From assembly GCA_035235625.1 (NCBI GenBank), contig CP141142.1, forward strand, positions 39,070,995-39,134,994: a DNA stretch of 64,000 bases, written 5' to 3'. The stretch comes from Saururus chinensis. Taxonomy: Eukaryota > Streptophyta > Magnoliopsida > Piperales > Saururaceae. Below are positions 48,001-60,039 of the stretch, one piece after another. A model generated the notes under the pieces. It saw only the letters and a program-made list of their open reading frames with translations, did not search any database and was not told the origin of the DNA. Positions within the stretch are counted from its first letter, which is position 1. The number at the start of each line of letters is the position of its first letter. The position numbers and the translations under genes were made by a program.

Positions 48001-48227
48001 AAGCTAGCGATGATTGCTTCTATCAACACCGCACAGTTCTACATCAACCCCAACAACCCCTATTTGATCGCAAACTTAAATTTTTTTGGCCCAGTCCCGA
48101 GCCCAACCCAAAATTTTACAAATCGTAAAAATTTAAGCTCGGCCCAATTTACACATTAAATTTTAAAGCCCAAAAGTATAAAATTTCGGGCTGGGCTTTG
48201 GGCATGACAATGTTTCTTGCAGCCCTA

Positions 48228-49469
48228 CGTACCGTGCATCCGATTCCAAACCGGGTTGTACTGTACTCTCTACCATGGAACTCTATCGGTACGTCTACTA
48301 ATTTGAGCTCCAAATTATTAAATCTCTTATATTTCCTAACTCAAACGGGAACAATATTTCACAAAGAACAACCTTTCAAAATCCTAGACTCGCCTTTACA
48401 AGTCATGGTCGTGATATTGATAACGATCATAAAGGTAGGGTTAGTCGCTCGTTCCAACGAGACAATTACCCCTTCTCTATCTCATCTCGGTAACACGGTC
48501 GTCATGATTATATGTATTTCTAAAATAATTTTGATAAAGCAGTAATTCTATAAAACCGTCTTTCAATCTCACCATACTCAAGTATAATTAAAATAATGGC
48601 GAACCTAGACTTTCTTTATATCACAAATAACATAAAGTATAATTAAAAAGATAAATGCTCAATAAAACAAATATATGAGGCAATCGAAGAAACATATAGT
48701 GAAATTACTCAAATATTTAACTAGAATTATATATAAACTTTAAAAGATAACCAATGTAAGTATTTATGTCTTAAGAGAGGATAAAAACTCCTACCTTGAT
48801 TTTCGTGCTCTTGACAGCCTGAAATTAAATGACAGATTTCTAAGCCATAGAGATCTCAAAATAAAAAAATAACTCTGCCATGACATTCAGCACACTCGAT
48901 TTAGGTAGAAACACCTCTTAAAGGACTTAAATCGGACTTAAAATAAGGAAGAAACGAATAAAAGAAGTTTTGGAATGATTTGAAACAGAAAGCCGACACC
49001 TATTTAATAAGAAAACAGGATTGAGCGCATTCACTAATGCATGTCGGACACGCGTCAAATTTCTGACGATGTGCATCAGCTGTCTGACATGTGTCTTTGA
49101 TGCGTGCCAACTGTCTGAGATGCACGTCATCTTTTGACACTACCAAGTGGCAAAATATATATTTTTGTTTTTTAAAATTTTAAAACATCATATCTTCTTA
49201 TCCCGAAGTCGAAATTACACGTTCTTGTTACCAATGGACTCGTATTAATGAGCCCTTTGAAACTAGACCTCACATGGGTAAGTTACCTCACACTTTTAAA
49301 GTGGGTCCTGCCCATATGACATGTTTCTCGATGTTGTAGCTTTTGCCCCCGATCGTCATTTTGCGTGTTCTTGGGTTTGTTACGCTCATCTCACTGAGCT
49401 ATATTCAATACACCTAACTTTTTCCATAGAAAATTATAAAAATATTATTTAAAAACTATGGATGTTACA
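48228..49469 (-). mobile_element. LTR, minus-strand arm of the inverted LTR pair
   Basis: Read on the minus strand it starts TGTTACA..: LTR start TGTAACATCCATAG at 49469, with the blocks gagcgtaacaaaccc, gtctagtttcaaagggct and acaagaacgtgtaat shared with 44371-44680. Its inner end (accgtgcatccgattccaaa) is the inverse of tttggaatttgatgcacggt at 46383-46402. It lacks the leader repeat array of the other arm. A TSD for the whole 44371-49469 block (ATGAA / ATAAT) is not convincing. Confidence 0.6.
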
Positions 49470-50095
49470 ATAATGCATAGGGCCTATTTACCCAAATTGG
49501 ATGTGCGAATTGTCTGTTTAAGTTACTATACGGGCCCGATTAATTAGGGTGACGAAAATTAATTTTTGGGGCCCAATTAGGTTGTCGAATTGAGGAGGTT
49601 TTGGCCCAACTTCTTAGGGGATTAGAAACCCTAATCCCCATGCCTATAAATAGGGCTAGTTAGGGCTTATGGGGGGGGTTTAGCTTTTCGGGGCATAGGA
49701 AGGAGGAGGAAGAAAAGGAACCGTGAGAGAGGTTTGCATGAGTCCGGTCAGCAACAGGTTGATGGCGGTGGATCAACAACAACTCAACTTTTAAGATAAG
49801 AGATTAAAATAATAATAATTTAGTAAATAATTGGATTCATTTTCAAAACACAATTAATAGATATCGTGGAGACGAGAGGCAGCCAGACCGCCCGGCCACC
49901 GGCTAGACCTATTGCTCGGGCTAGTAGAGGGGCAAAGTTTGGATCATTGCCAACTCTGTTGGTCAGGCAGCATAATGTGAAGCTCTCACTAGTGGTTTGG
50001 ACTGCCACTCCACTCATTGCTTCCCCCTTCCCTCGTCCTCTATGAATTCATAAAGAAGAAGAGGGAATTGGGCCACACAACCAGCGACAGGATGG
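49470..50095 (+). other. LTR-like 5' segment left of the TR-GAG insertion
   Basis: Non-coding, with a TATA box in cctataaatagggc (49642). Its order of blocks (gggcccaatta, aaccctaatccc, TATA, GA-rich leader) recalls 19380-19620. It is contiguous with 61476 before the insertion, because the GATGG duplication marks one target site. Its exact LTR family was not established. Confidence 0.4.
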
Positions 50096-52273
50096 TGATC
50101 GTTTATAATTAAACCCTTTACAAGTGTATAAGGTAATTGTACTATGATGAGTTTTTAAGGGTTGTTGAACCTCAGGGATAGATAAATTATTACTAAATCT
50201 AAAGAGGAATTTGCTTATTAAAAACTAAAAACAGCTTAAACTTAAATTAAGTAAAAGAAAAGAAATTAACTAGTTTAAAAGTAAAAGATTAATATAATAG
50301 AATTTACTTAGGAAATTGAATCCACTATAGAACCATAGTTGTAAGGACCCTCATCTTTAAACCGGTTTTGGTTTTCTTTAATTATTGGTTATCGTGAGAT
50401 TTACGTGTTTTTTTATCTTATTCGGTGATTTCGTAAAATAAATAGTGGTTGTGATGGTTTTAACTAAAATTAACTTCAACATTAGTGGTTTTAAGTGATT
50501 TTAAACTAAATGTGAATTTTTGAGATTTTTTGGAATTTTTACTATTTTCCCAAAAATTAGGGTTTTGGCGGGACCCCTATGGGCCCCACCGTCGAAAATT
50601 TTATTTTTGTGTCAAATGAACCTAGACATATACTTAAGGTCACACAAAAATTTTCAGAATTTTATTAGGCTTAATTTGTGCTTAAATTTGTAAAATACCC
50701 ACTTTTAGCCTACTTTTCATATTTATACCCCAAAACTTACCTATGCATACCCCAACCCTTACTATAAAAGGGCAGACCTGAGCCATTTCTATTTTTGGGA
50801 ATAGGCTAAGGAAGGAAGGCTGGCCTAATCCCCACTTAGGCCCGAATTATAAGCCGATTAAGGTAAGCTTACTCTAATTAAGCACTAATCATTGCTTTTT
50901 TTCTTTATTTCTTCCAAATCTACCATTTTCTCCTTGATTCAATTCGTTTTTGACCATCAAAAGCTACTAATTTATGTTTTACTACAAACCCTAACATTCA
51001 AAATTCGATTTTACTACCAACAAGCCCTAAATCTAAGATTTAATTAGGGATTTCTTGAGTAAATCGATTTCTATTAGAGTTTAATTCAAAACTCATTGTG
51101 TTTTCAAGGATTTCAAGAAGGGTGACTCTTCAATCCGAGCTTAATCAAGTGCTGAGGTAATGGGTCTTCGAAATCTCTATTTGTCCATGGTAAAACTCTC
51201 CATTTTTGGCTTATTTCGAAATGATTTGCTTGATTTAGTGTGTTAATGGTAAGATTAGAAAATGAAATTATTTAATCCCGATTTCTTAGGTTTTTGCATT
51301 ATTATGGTTTGGTTTGATATTCTGGAAGTCAAGGAGGACTTTTGATGATGATTCGGGTGTTAGATGTGGATTTGAAGTGTTATCTATGGTGTTTCGGTTT
51401 GGATTTGCGAAAGGAAGAAGATGACTGTTCTGCCGTGTTGGCGATCGATCGGCCCTGCAGGGCGATCGATCGGCTACACAGAAAATTGTATGTTGTGCAT
51501 ATGATGTCTATTTTGATGATTCCACTTTAGCTTGCCAATTTTATATGAATGTGGAGTGTTTTAACCTATGTTAGGCTACTGGAAATACATGCTATTGAGT
51601 TTATGGAGTTGAGATATATGCTTAGAGATGGTGGAATGACTTATGTTTTGTGGCATGATGTTGGAATCGTTATCTTGAAATTATGAATGGTTGTTTCCCT
51701 TTGGTTAAGCATATTTTCAGTAGGACTATAATCATTATTGGACTGATTTGTCATGATAGATTGTGGTTAATGGTGTGTGAATGTTGGTGAATACCATGAC
51801 TCAATGATGAAATGAGTGATGTTATATGTGTTTAGCCTTGGTGGTTGAGTTTTGAATCTAGCTATGATTTCAACGATTCCTCTCCTATGATTTCCGCTGG
51901 AATTCATGTTTAGATGAAAATTCACATGTGTAGTGTGGTAGTGAGTTTAATTTCAAGCATGATGGCATGTATTACGTGAAATGCTTCTACTAGATACACA
52001 CACATGTGGGGTTAAATGATGATGTTGAAGCTTAATATTGTGGTTATGAATGATGCATTAGGGGTTGGTGAGAGCACTTATCATTGATTAGGCTTCATGT
52101 ATGCTTTGCCCACGCATGTACCATGCTGCACGCATCATAAAAATGGATTTCCAATTGAGGCTTCATCGTGATTAATCGAATTTGACCGATTGGATGTAAT
52201 GTGATGGAATTGTATGCCGGGTTTATCAGTCGTGGATTAATCGCAAGTTGATTGGTCCGAAAGGACATATTTT

Positions 52274-52367
52274 GATTTGAAGTTCCTGTGTGGAACAATT
52301 TGAAGTTCTTGTGTGGAACGATTTGAAGTTCCTGTGTGGAACGATTTGAAGTTCCTATGTGGAACGA
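52274..52367 (+). repeat. 23-bp tandem repeat x 4
   Basis: tttgaagttcctgtgtggaa plus 3 bases, four copies with one or two substitutions each, inside the solo LTR. Confidence 0.95.
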
Positions 52368-52809
52368 GTGCACTCCCCGAGTTGAGTCTTGTTAAATGGA
52401 ATGATGTGGGGACGAGTTGTGTACTTGTCTTGCGGATTGTGAGAATGTTATTATGAGTGTCATCTGGACCCTGAGAATCCAGTGTGGTATGCCGTGTGCA
52501 CCCCGCTACCACGTGTTCTAGGGTTCTCTGTGTGAGAACTCGGGCTCTTCCCTCCGCAGGAGATGTCCCTGGGCGAATACCCCTGCTCTAGATTCTCTGT
52601 GTGAGAATGGGACATCCTTGGCCAGGATCGTCCAGGGCGAGCAGCATTAGGGATTGACAACCCCGATTTTTCTTTAATTCTTGTGTAGAATTTTGGACCA
52701 TGACACGCCTTCGTGGCCTTGTCTATGCTCCCGTCTGTGTGACGTTAATGTGAGATTACTCCTTGATGGAGGTCGATTGTGATGACATTATGCATGTAGG
52801 AGTGTGAAT

Positions 52810-53280
52810 GTTAGAGATACATCCATGCATGTTGATTTTGATGTAATGCATGTGGGAATATGTATGTTAGAGATACATCCATGCAGGTTGATTTGATATA
52901 ATGCATGAGGAATATGTATGTTAGAGATACATCCATGCATGTTGATTTTGATATTATGCATGTGGAATATGTATGTTAGAGATACATCCATGCAGGTTGA
53001 ATTGTGAAATAATGCATGTGGGAATATGTATGTCTGAGATACATCCATGCAGTTTGATTTGATATTATGCATGTGGAATATGTATGTTAGAGATACATCC
53101 ATGCAGGTTGATTTGATATAATGCATGTGGAATATGTATGTTAGAGATACATCCATGCATGTTGATTTTGATGTTATGCATGTGGAATATGTATGTTAGA
53201 GATACATTCATACAGGTTGAATTGTGAAATAATGTATGTGGGAATATGTATGTTAGAGATACATCCATGCAGGTTGAATT
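52810..53280 (+). repeat. Minisatellite, 54-56-bp unit, about 9 copies
   Basis: gttagagatacatccatgca recurs at 52810, 52866, 52920, 52975, 53086 and onward, separated by ttgatttgatataatgcatg and tggaatatgta. Copies alternate small indels. It ends about 625 bp before the LTR end, as does the different 51-bp array in the LTR ending at 3259. Confidence 0.95.
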
Positions 53281-56200
53281 ATGCACTACGATGCAATTTT
53301 TAAGTGATGTGAATATGTGATCAGAAAATGATACACCTTGTACATCGTTGATTTAAAAGATTATATCGCCATGCTATCGTATTTTCGATGTTGTTAGTGA
53401 TATTAAAATCATTGCTGAGTTTGTTAAACTCACCCCTCTTTTTGTGTTTTGATTTGGGGCTGCGTGGTGCGACACGCAGACGGACAGGATTGCCTCTTTG
53501 AGGAAAGGTCAGAGATAGCTTGGGTGTGATGATGAAGATCGTTGTGTGACTTACCTTCGTTTGTTTTATGCTTTATGTTAGAACCTTTGTGTAGGGTTCT
53601 TGTTTTGGATTTATGTCATATTTTACAGTTGTGATGCTTATGACTTATTTTGATCTGGTGTGGGCTTTACTTAGCTAAGCTTGAGGGTTTGAGATTGTTT
53701 ACTTTGTGATAAGCAACACTTTTTCCTTCCCTTTTATTTACTCTTGCTCAAAGGATTGTGCACACTCCGTATTTGCTGTTAATCGCCCGTGGTTAGGGTT
53801 AAGTCTTCCGCTAGAATGGTTTCTCAATCTTCACTTCGTCGCCCCCGTGCGCTTGACCGGCCCCTGGACCGGGTTCGGCTCGGGTCGGGCATCGCCGGGG
53901 CGTGACAATAGCAATTCCTTAACTCTTAATCTAAATCTAGTGTAAATATGAACAAGTATTCTCAGCTACAAGCTAGAATTACTTTAGAAATCATCATTAA
54001 TTAAATTCATGGCATGAATTATCTTCGATAATAGGACGAATCATCTACACTAAACTAGCTATAGGCATGACTCGTCTAATCTTAGTATAACTTATCCAAT
54101 TCATTAATTATCTAAACATTAAAAACTATTACATGACCATCTCATCTAATTCACAGAAATTAGAATCGATGGAAATATCAAAACCACTTCAATCTATCAT
54201 CTACAAGACAATAAATCAACATAGATTTGAATAAACATAAAAAGCTCTTCTATTAAAAAGGAAATCCTTATCATAAAATTATAATCATTCACAACTGAGA
54301 TCTAAATTAAAAAGAAAAAAAATTAAAATTTATCTATAACTTCATCAACTCTTAAGTAAAAGAAAAGTCTAGTCTTCTATTGTAGAAGAAAGCACTTAAA
54401 TCTTTATTAAAAGCTTTGAGTTCTCTTCTATCTTCTTCTTCCTTTTTCTTTTCAAAAAATCTACTGGAATCCCCCAATTTCAAGCCAAATATGTCCTTAC
54501 GTAGGCATAAGAGCCAGAGAAAGAAGTCCAATATGAAAATGATTGAAAATTGGCTAAAACTAGGAAACTGCGCGTTATCCCGTTTGACGCCCTACATGCC
54601 TGTTCGAACACTTATAGTTTGTTTTTCTTCAAAATCATGTTATCCCGTTTGATACTTCAAACGCCCTTTACAAATGGCTACACTATTACTGCAATTTGGA
54701 CAGTTTTTTTGAACAGTCTAATTTCCTATTCATTAAGCTTTTCTTTGTGTCCATATTAATTTCTAACATGTTTATAACTCCGAAAAGTTGTTCAAATCAC
54801 TTTAAAGCATGTAAAGACTATTTTTAATTATTTCAAACATCGTCTAAATACCTCAATAAGCACACTTTACCTACAAAATATAAAATATCATATTTTAGAC
54901 ATGTAGAATATATCTAAAATTCCAACTTGATTTAAATATATGCCTAAACTGTTAATAACTTCTAAAATTAATTAATAATCAAACTAAAATATTAATAACT
55001 ATCTTAATCTAGATAAACCATAACTAACACTAAATTAACCTAATCTATACTAGCAAATAAGGTAAATATATATATAAAATAGATATATATTTCATACTTA
55101 TCAAATACCCCCAAACCTATATTTTGCTAATCCTCGAGCAAAACAAAAACAAAATAAAATAACTAATCTAGAAAAACAAATAAAAGCCACTTTAGTAGAG
55201 AATCACGATTGCATTTAGCATATTCAACAAGCCTTTAAACCCCTAAGTGTCCTTAGTTGGATGGGTTGTGTCTCGTGAGGGTTTGCAATAATAATACCCA
55301 CAAACATAAAAACCTAAAAAAAAAAAAACAAACAAGAAAACAAAAATTTGAAAAACAATCTTCTCTTAAAAATACATAACTATTTTTAAAAAAGAACCAA
55401 CCACAAATACTTGAAACAAGTAAACAATTTCGATCTGATCACTTTCAAGTAAGGAATAATCCATTCTACCCCATCTTAGAAATAATTGTGCAACTACATA
55501 TATACATTTCAAAAACATAAAAAGTGTAGAAACTTTGTAGTCATACAATTTTATTCTTTATTAATAAACATATCTTATGTGACCCATTACCAAGCTCATT
55601 AAAGTTCAGTAACTCAAAAATATAACAATGACAATCTTTCATCCTTAACATATCATAATAAACCCTCATGAAATAGCCTTCAAATTCAATTAAATTAAGG
55701 GAATAAGAGCATAATATACGTCAAAATATGACTTCTGCAATACTTAGTTCTATTAAGCTTTCTAAATAGTCCATGTAACAAGTGTTAGACTAATGTCCCT
55801 TTCCAGTTAGCTCAAGGCACTAAGTGTTGAAACACCCCTCAAGCTTAATAACTCGAACTATAAAGGCTACAAAACCAAGCAAATCATAAAAGAATTTATC
55901 TCAACTTTTCACCTTTGACGCAATCCCTTATACTTGCCTAGGCACAAGGTTTGGTTACTCAGTAAAAAATGAAACAAACCTTTACTTTTTTTCATCAATT
56001 TTTTTTCCATTCAATCTATATTTTTTTCTTCAACTATTTTTTTCATTCTTTTTTTTCATAATTTTTTTTTCATTCTTTTTTCTATACACACTCATCCCAT
56101 TTTCTCAAATAAAAGCTAAGCATAAAGATCTATCATAAAATATTAAAAATTACTCAATTGCCAAGTTTTCAAAAATATATGCTCAGTTGAAGATATTCCA

Positions 56201-56891
56201 CTAAGATTACAAGTAATAAATCATAAAATTATATTCCTACAAGTTTCAAGTGTGTGAAATGTGATTTAAAAATTATGCATAAATATCCAAGATAATAAAA
56301 ATAAAAGAGAAATTACTCACTTGATCATATTCATCACTTAATTAATTACTTGAACTTTCTTCATGAAATTGATCTCTTTAAAAATAGACATATACTTTTA
56401 AAAGAAAATAACAATAAAAACTACTTAAAAGAAAAGAAAACAAAAGATAAATAAAAAATACTCTAAAACATCCTAAAAGAAAAATAATAAAGAAAAATAT
56501 CTTTCTACACCCCCAAACCTAAATTGAACATTGTCCTCAATGTTAAAGAAAATATATACTACAATGACAAAAATAAGTAAGAGCGGGAAAGAAAGATATC
56601 ACCTGAAAGCATAACTATTCCACTAATCTAAAAATAAAGTTCATAGGATTGGAGAAAAGAAATAAATATAAGTGATGAGCATTCCCTCAAACCTAAAGTA
56701 TTATAGCCCTTAAAAGAAGAAAAACTATAATGAGAAGAAAAAAAACTGAGAAAATAAGTAAATAAAGCCTAAATGAAGCAAAGAAAATAAACAAAAGGAA
56801 GGAAAAGAAATATATCAAAAACATGGGTTGCCTCCCAAGAAGCGCTAAGTTTATTGTCTTTAGCCAGACATTGCCAACATTCTCAAATATA

Positions 56892-59574
56892 TCAGGGCGG
56901 CTGGTAAATATTGGCATTTACTCTTCTCTTAAGCCTCCAAAAAGATGATGCAGAAAAATTAGAAAGCATGACTTGATTATGGGTTGATACTACAAAAGAT
57001 GGACCTTTGTCATAAGCATTAAATCTAAAATTGTCTACCATAAAACCTTCAGCATCAGAAGTTGCAGGTAAATTGTTAGACACATCAAAAGCATTTAGTT
57101 GCACTTTTATGTTCCCAAAGGTCATCTCCACTACCCCTGTCCTACAATTTATACATGCATAAGCTGTGGCAAGGAATGGACAACCTAGAATGATATGAAT
57201 CTAATATGCAGAGTTGGCACCGGTCTCCATATCTAAGACAATAAAATCAACAAGGGAAAAGAACTGGTTAACCTTCACTAAGACATCCTCAATGACCCCC
57301 CGAGGCTTACGCACATAACGGCCGGCTAGCTGCACAGTAACTGATGTAGGCTGCAATTTACCTAACCCTAGTTTCTCATACACCGAGTAAGGGAGTATAT
57401 TGACACTCACACCAAGGTCAAGGAGGGCTCTATGGATGGAGTGATCACCTATGACACAAGAAATAGTGGGTACTCCAAGGTCCTTATACTTAGGTGGGGG
57501 GTCAAACTTCAAAAGAGAGCTTACTTGCTTGGTGAGAAAGACCTTCTTAGACACATGGGCCTTGGATTTACGCTTTTGAGTGCATAGGTCTTTGAGGAAC
57601 TTAGCATAAGTAGGGACTTGCTTTATGACATCTAAGAGGGGGAGATTAATTTTGACTTGTTTAAAAGTCTTAAGAATATCCTCCATCTTAGTTGTACTCT
57701 TTCTAAATAGTGGGGCCGTGTCAAAACACTGAGGAAAGGGTGACGTAGGGATATAAGATCCATCGGAAGAGGTCTTAGACTATGGCTCTGAGGAAGGGGA
57801 AGGAGAGACTGACTCCTTTGAATTTGGCTCACTCTCTAACTCATGAGACGCATTAGGGGTTGGATTATCTAACCCTTCATTTGTGATACCCAAGGACTCC
57901 CCTCAAACCTGATTATCAATGTGTCGACCACTCCTAAGGGCAGTTATGGACTGAACTTGTTCATTAGAGGAATAGATTATCTCTACTCCACATTGACCTT
58001 TAGGGTTTTGTTAGGGCTGACTTGGCAATGTTCCCATGTCTCGCTTATTGATAGCATTGGCTAGTTGTCCAATTTGGGCTTCTAACTTTGTTATAGATTG
58101 TGTGTGAGAGTGGAGGAGTTCGGATTGAGATTGAATGCCTTGCAGGGCACTCAAGACCTTTTCTTCAAAACTTGGACTCCTATTGGGTTGGACATACGGA
58201 GGTTGCACTTGAGGTTGGTGGATAGGGTCTAGTAGGACTTGGAATGGTTGCCTAGGGGGTTGATTGCCAACAACCCCTTGGTTTTGTGCCCACCAGGAAA
58301 AGTTAAGATGATTCCTCTACCCAGGGTTATATGTGTTTGAAAATGGATTGTTCGTAGCCCTAGGGAAAGATTGGGTGACATTCACATGATCTTAGACAAG
58401 CTCAGGAAATTGAGATGCAGAGGGATACTCTATGATAGTATGGGCTAGGCTAAAACATATTGTGCATGCATCTTGAGTGAAGGGAGTAGGCTGATGGGTT
58501 GAAGTCATTAGGTCTAGCTTCCTACTCAAAGTATCAACTTTGGAGGAGAGGTCTAATGGATTTTTGACTTCATACAACCCACCCCTAGAGGGGGCATTGT
58601 TCAAGGTAGATAATCCACTCTCATTTCTATTCAACGCAGCATGTTGAAGAGAATTTTTACTCAAGTCCTCAAAAAGTTTTCATGCATCATTTTTATTTTT
58701 TAACAAGAAGGTACCCCCACAACTTGCATCAACAAGATGACGGTTTTGTTCAGTAAGACCCTCATAAAAATGTTGCACTAATTGCCACTTAGGGACAGCA
58801 TGATGAGGACACCTCCTAAGAAGGTCCTTAAGTCTATCCCAACTCTCATGGAACTGTTCAATGAGAAGTTGGGCAAAAGTAGTTATGGTCTTTCTCATTT
58901 GGTTGGTCTTACCTATGGGGAAGTACTTTTTGAGGAACTCTTGTTGCATTTTGGCCCATGTGTTGTGCACGGGTGCACTAGTGGATAGTATTTCCTTTAT
59001 TTTAGTACTTTATTATATCAGTAGGCTAGTTAGCAGTTGATTATTGTAATTTTGATTAGTAGAAATTGGCGCACTAGTGGACCACGAGTAAACCGGGCCC
59101 ACTAGTGACACAACTCCCAAAGTGGGGTGCGACTCCCCATAAAGGGGTCGTCTTCTTCCTTTGTTAGTATGTTATTGAAGTAATTCCAGAACTCCTTTCC
59201 CTTTCTTCCAGCTTCTTTCCCTTTCCCTGCGTAGAACTCCTGCGTACCAATTGTGCCTACACCGGGCACAACACCATGTTGTGATAGTGTCTGGCTCTAA
59301 TGAGTGAAGTCATTCCTTAACCTTATCTTTCAATGTTAAATTTGAGAGCTTAAAAGTTGTGCATATTTCCAAGAAGTCATCTAGGTGCCTATACGGGTTT
59401 TCATTATTAAGCCCATAAAAGGATGGAAGCATTTGAATGACATTGGGCTTAATTTCATAATTTTGAGCAGCAACCGCTAGCAACCTAATGCATCAAGGAG
59501 AGGTGTACTCATTGGGAGTGTAATACTCCCTTAGAGCTTTAAGTGGTGCATCTACTAACTGATGTTCAGCCATG
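56892..59574 (-). pseudogene. gag-protease remnant of the TR-GAG-like element
   Basis: The likely gag start is at 59574 (MAEHQLVDAPLKALREYYTP); an in-frame stop follows soon after. Next come IQMLPSFYGLNNENPYRHLD and a W-to-stop change (KVKE-stop-LHSLEPD) before the solo LTR at 58961-59273 splits the frame. Gag resumes with WAKMQQEFLKKYFP (58955), WDRLKDLLRRCPHH and VDASCGGTFLLKN (to 58680), then a decayed knuckle (CTICFSLAHTIIEYP, 58462-58418). The aspartic-protease part (57500-57190) reads HRALLDLGVSVNILPYSVYE, with DLG at the catalytic triad as usual in Athila/Tat-type elements, ending VDFIVLDMETG. A stop in the linker precedes ILGCPFLATAYACINCRTG (57190-57130) and VNANIYQPP-stop (56892). 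Nothing of RT follows. Confidence 0.85.
58961..59273. mobile_element. Small solo LTR (313 bp) inside gag, perfect TSD CCATG
   Basis: Ends TGTTGTGC and GCACAACA are an 8-bp inverted repeat with TG..CA. CCATG occurs on both sides (58956-58960 and 59274-59278). It interrupts gag exactly between ITTW and AKMQQ, so removing it plus one TSD copy gives frame continuity. No coding capacity. Size suggests a Copia or TRIM-type LTR; orientation undetermined. Confidence 0.9.
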
Positions 59575-60039
59575 ATGGGGGTAGAAGTAGTGTGGGAGGA
59601 GGAATTGGTGGGAGAGTTTGGGGGTGTAGGGATATAGGTCAAGGCAACTCAGCTCTCCTAGATGTCCACTCAGGCTCAGTGTCAAATGGTACCAATTGGG
59701 GGAGTAAGGAGCAACGACCACGCATACACCACAAACACACTACACAATTTTAAATGTAAAAAGGGGAATAACAAGCAAAAACTAACCAAAAATAAATAAT
59801 AATAAAGAAAGAAAAGGATCTTGCAAACCAAAGAGAAACACTATGCTTGTCGATATCTACTTGTGGCCACAAGTATAGAAAGCACAGTCTTCAACTCAAC
59901 CTGCAAGATCAAATTAAAAGAAGGTAAGAAACTAAGAGTAACCTAAAAACTAAAGTAACTGAAACTAAAGTAACTAGAATTATCCTAATACTAATTTAGT
60001 AACAAATCAACACCGTCCCCGGCAACAACGCCAAAAACT

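Larger units (their letters stand above)
46882..48227. mobile_element. hAT-like non-autonomous element carrying a captured inositol-transporter fragment
   Basis: Ends are TAGGGCTGCAA at 46882 and, inverted, TAGGGCTGCAA at 48227, an 11-bp TIR. Flanking 8-mers CATACCAT (46874-46881) and CGTACCGT (48228-48235) match at 6 of 8 positions and differ only by A/G transitions; 8-bp TSDs are the hAT hallmark. Subterminal sequence is rich in GGGCC/GGCCC words on both sides (46890-47040 and 48085-48210). No transposase: the interior is host-gene sequence. This is the Pack-type architecture. Confidence 0.8.
50340..53907 (+). mobile_element. Solo LTR (3.57 kb) nested in the 3' LTR of the TR-GAG-like element
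   Basis: Starts TGTAAGGACCCTCATC and ends GGGGCGTGACA; flanks ATAGT (50335-50339) and ATAGC (53908-53912) form a 5-bp TSD with one change. The uninterrupted right LTR shows accataacaattcc at this site, which independently confirms the insertion. TATA: ctataaaagggcag (50753). It carries a GATCGATCGGC cassette (51440-51475), a 23-bp repeat (52274-52367) and a 54-bp minisatellite (52810-53280). No PBS, PPT or coding domains. Same family as the LTR ending at 3259. Confidence 0.9.

Noticed and set aside
52810..53280. CRISPR-like array (regular repeats with spacers)
   Set aside because: The spacers are themselves repeats, the locus is within a plant LTR and there are no cas genes.
52788..53286. 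Repetitive minus-strand frames rich in MHGCISNIHIPHA-like words
   Set aside because: They are the translation of a DNA minisatellite; unit lengths vary and are not frame-preserving throughout.
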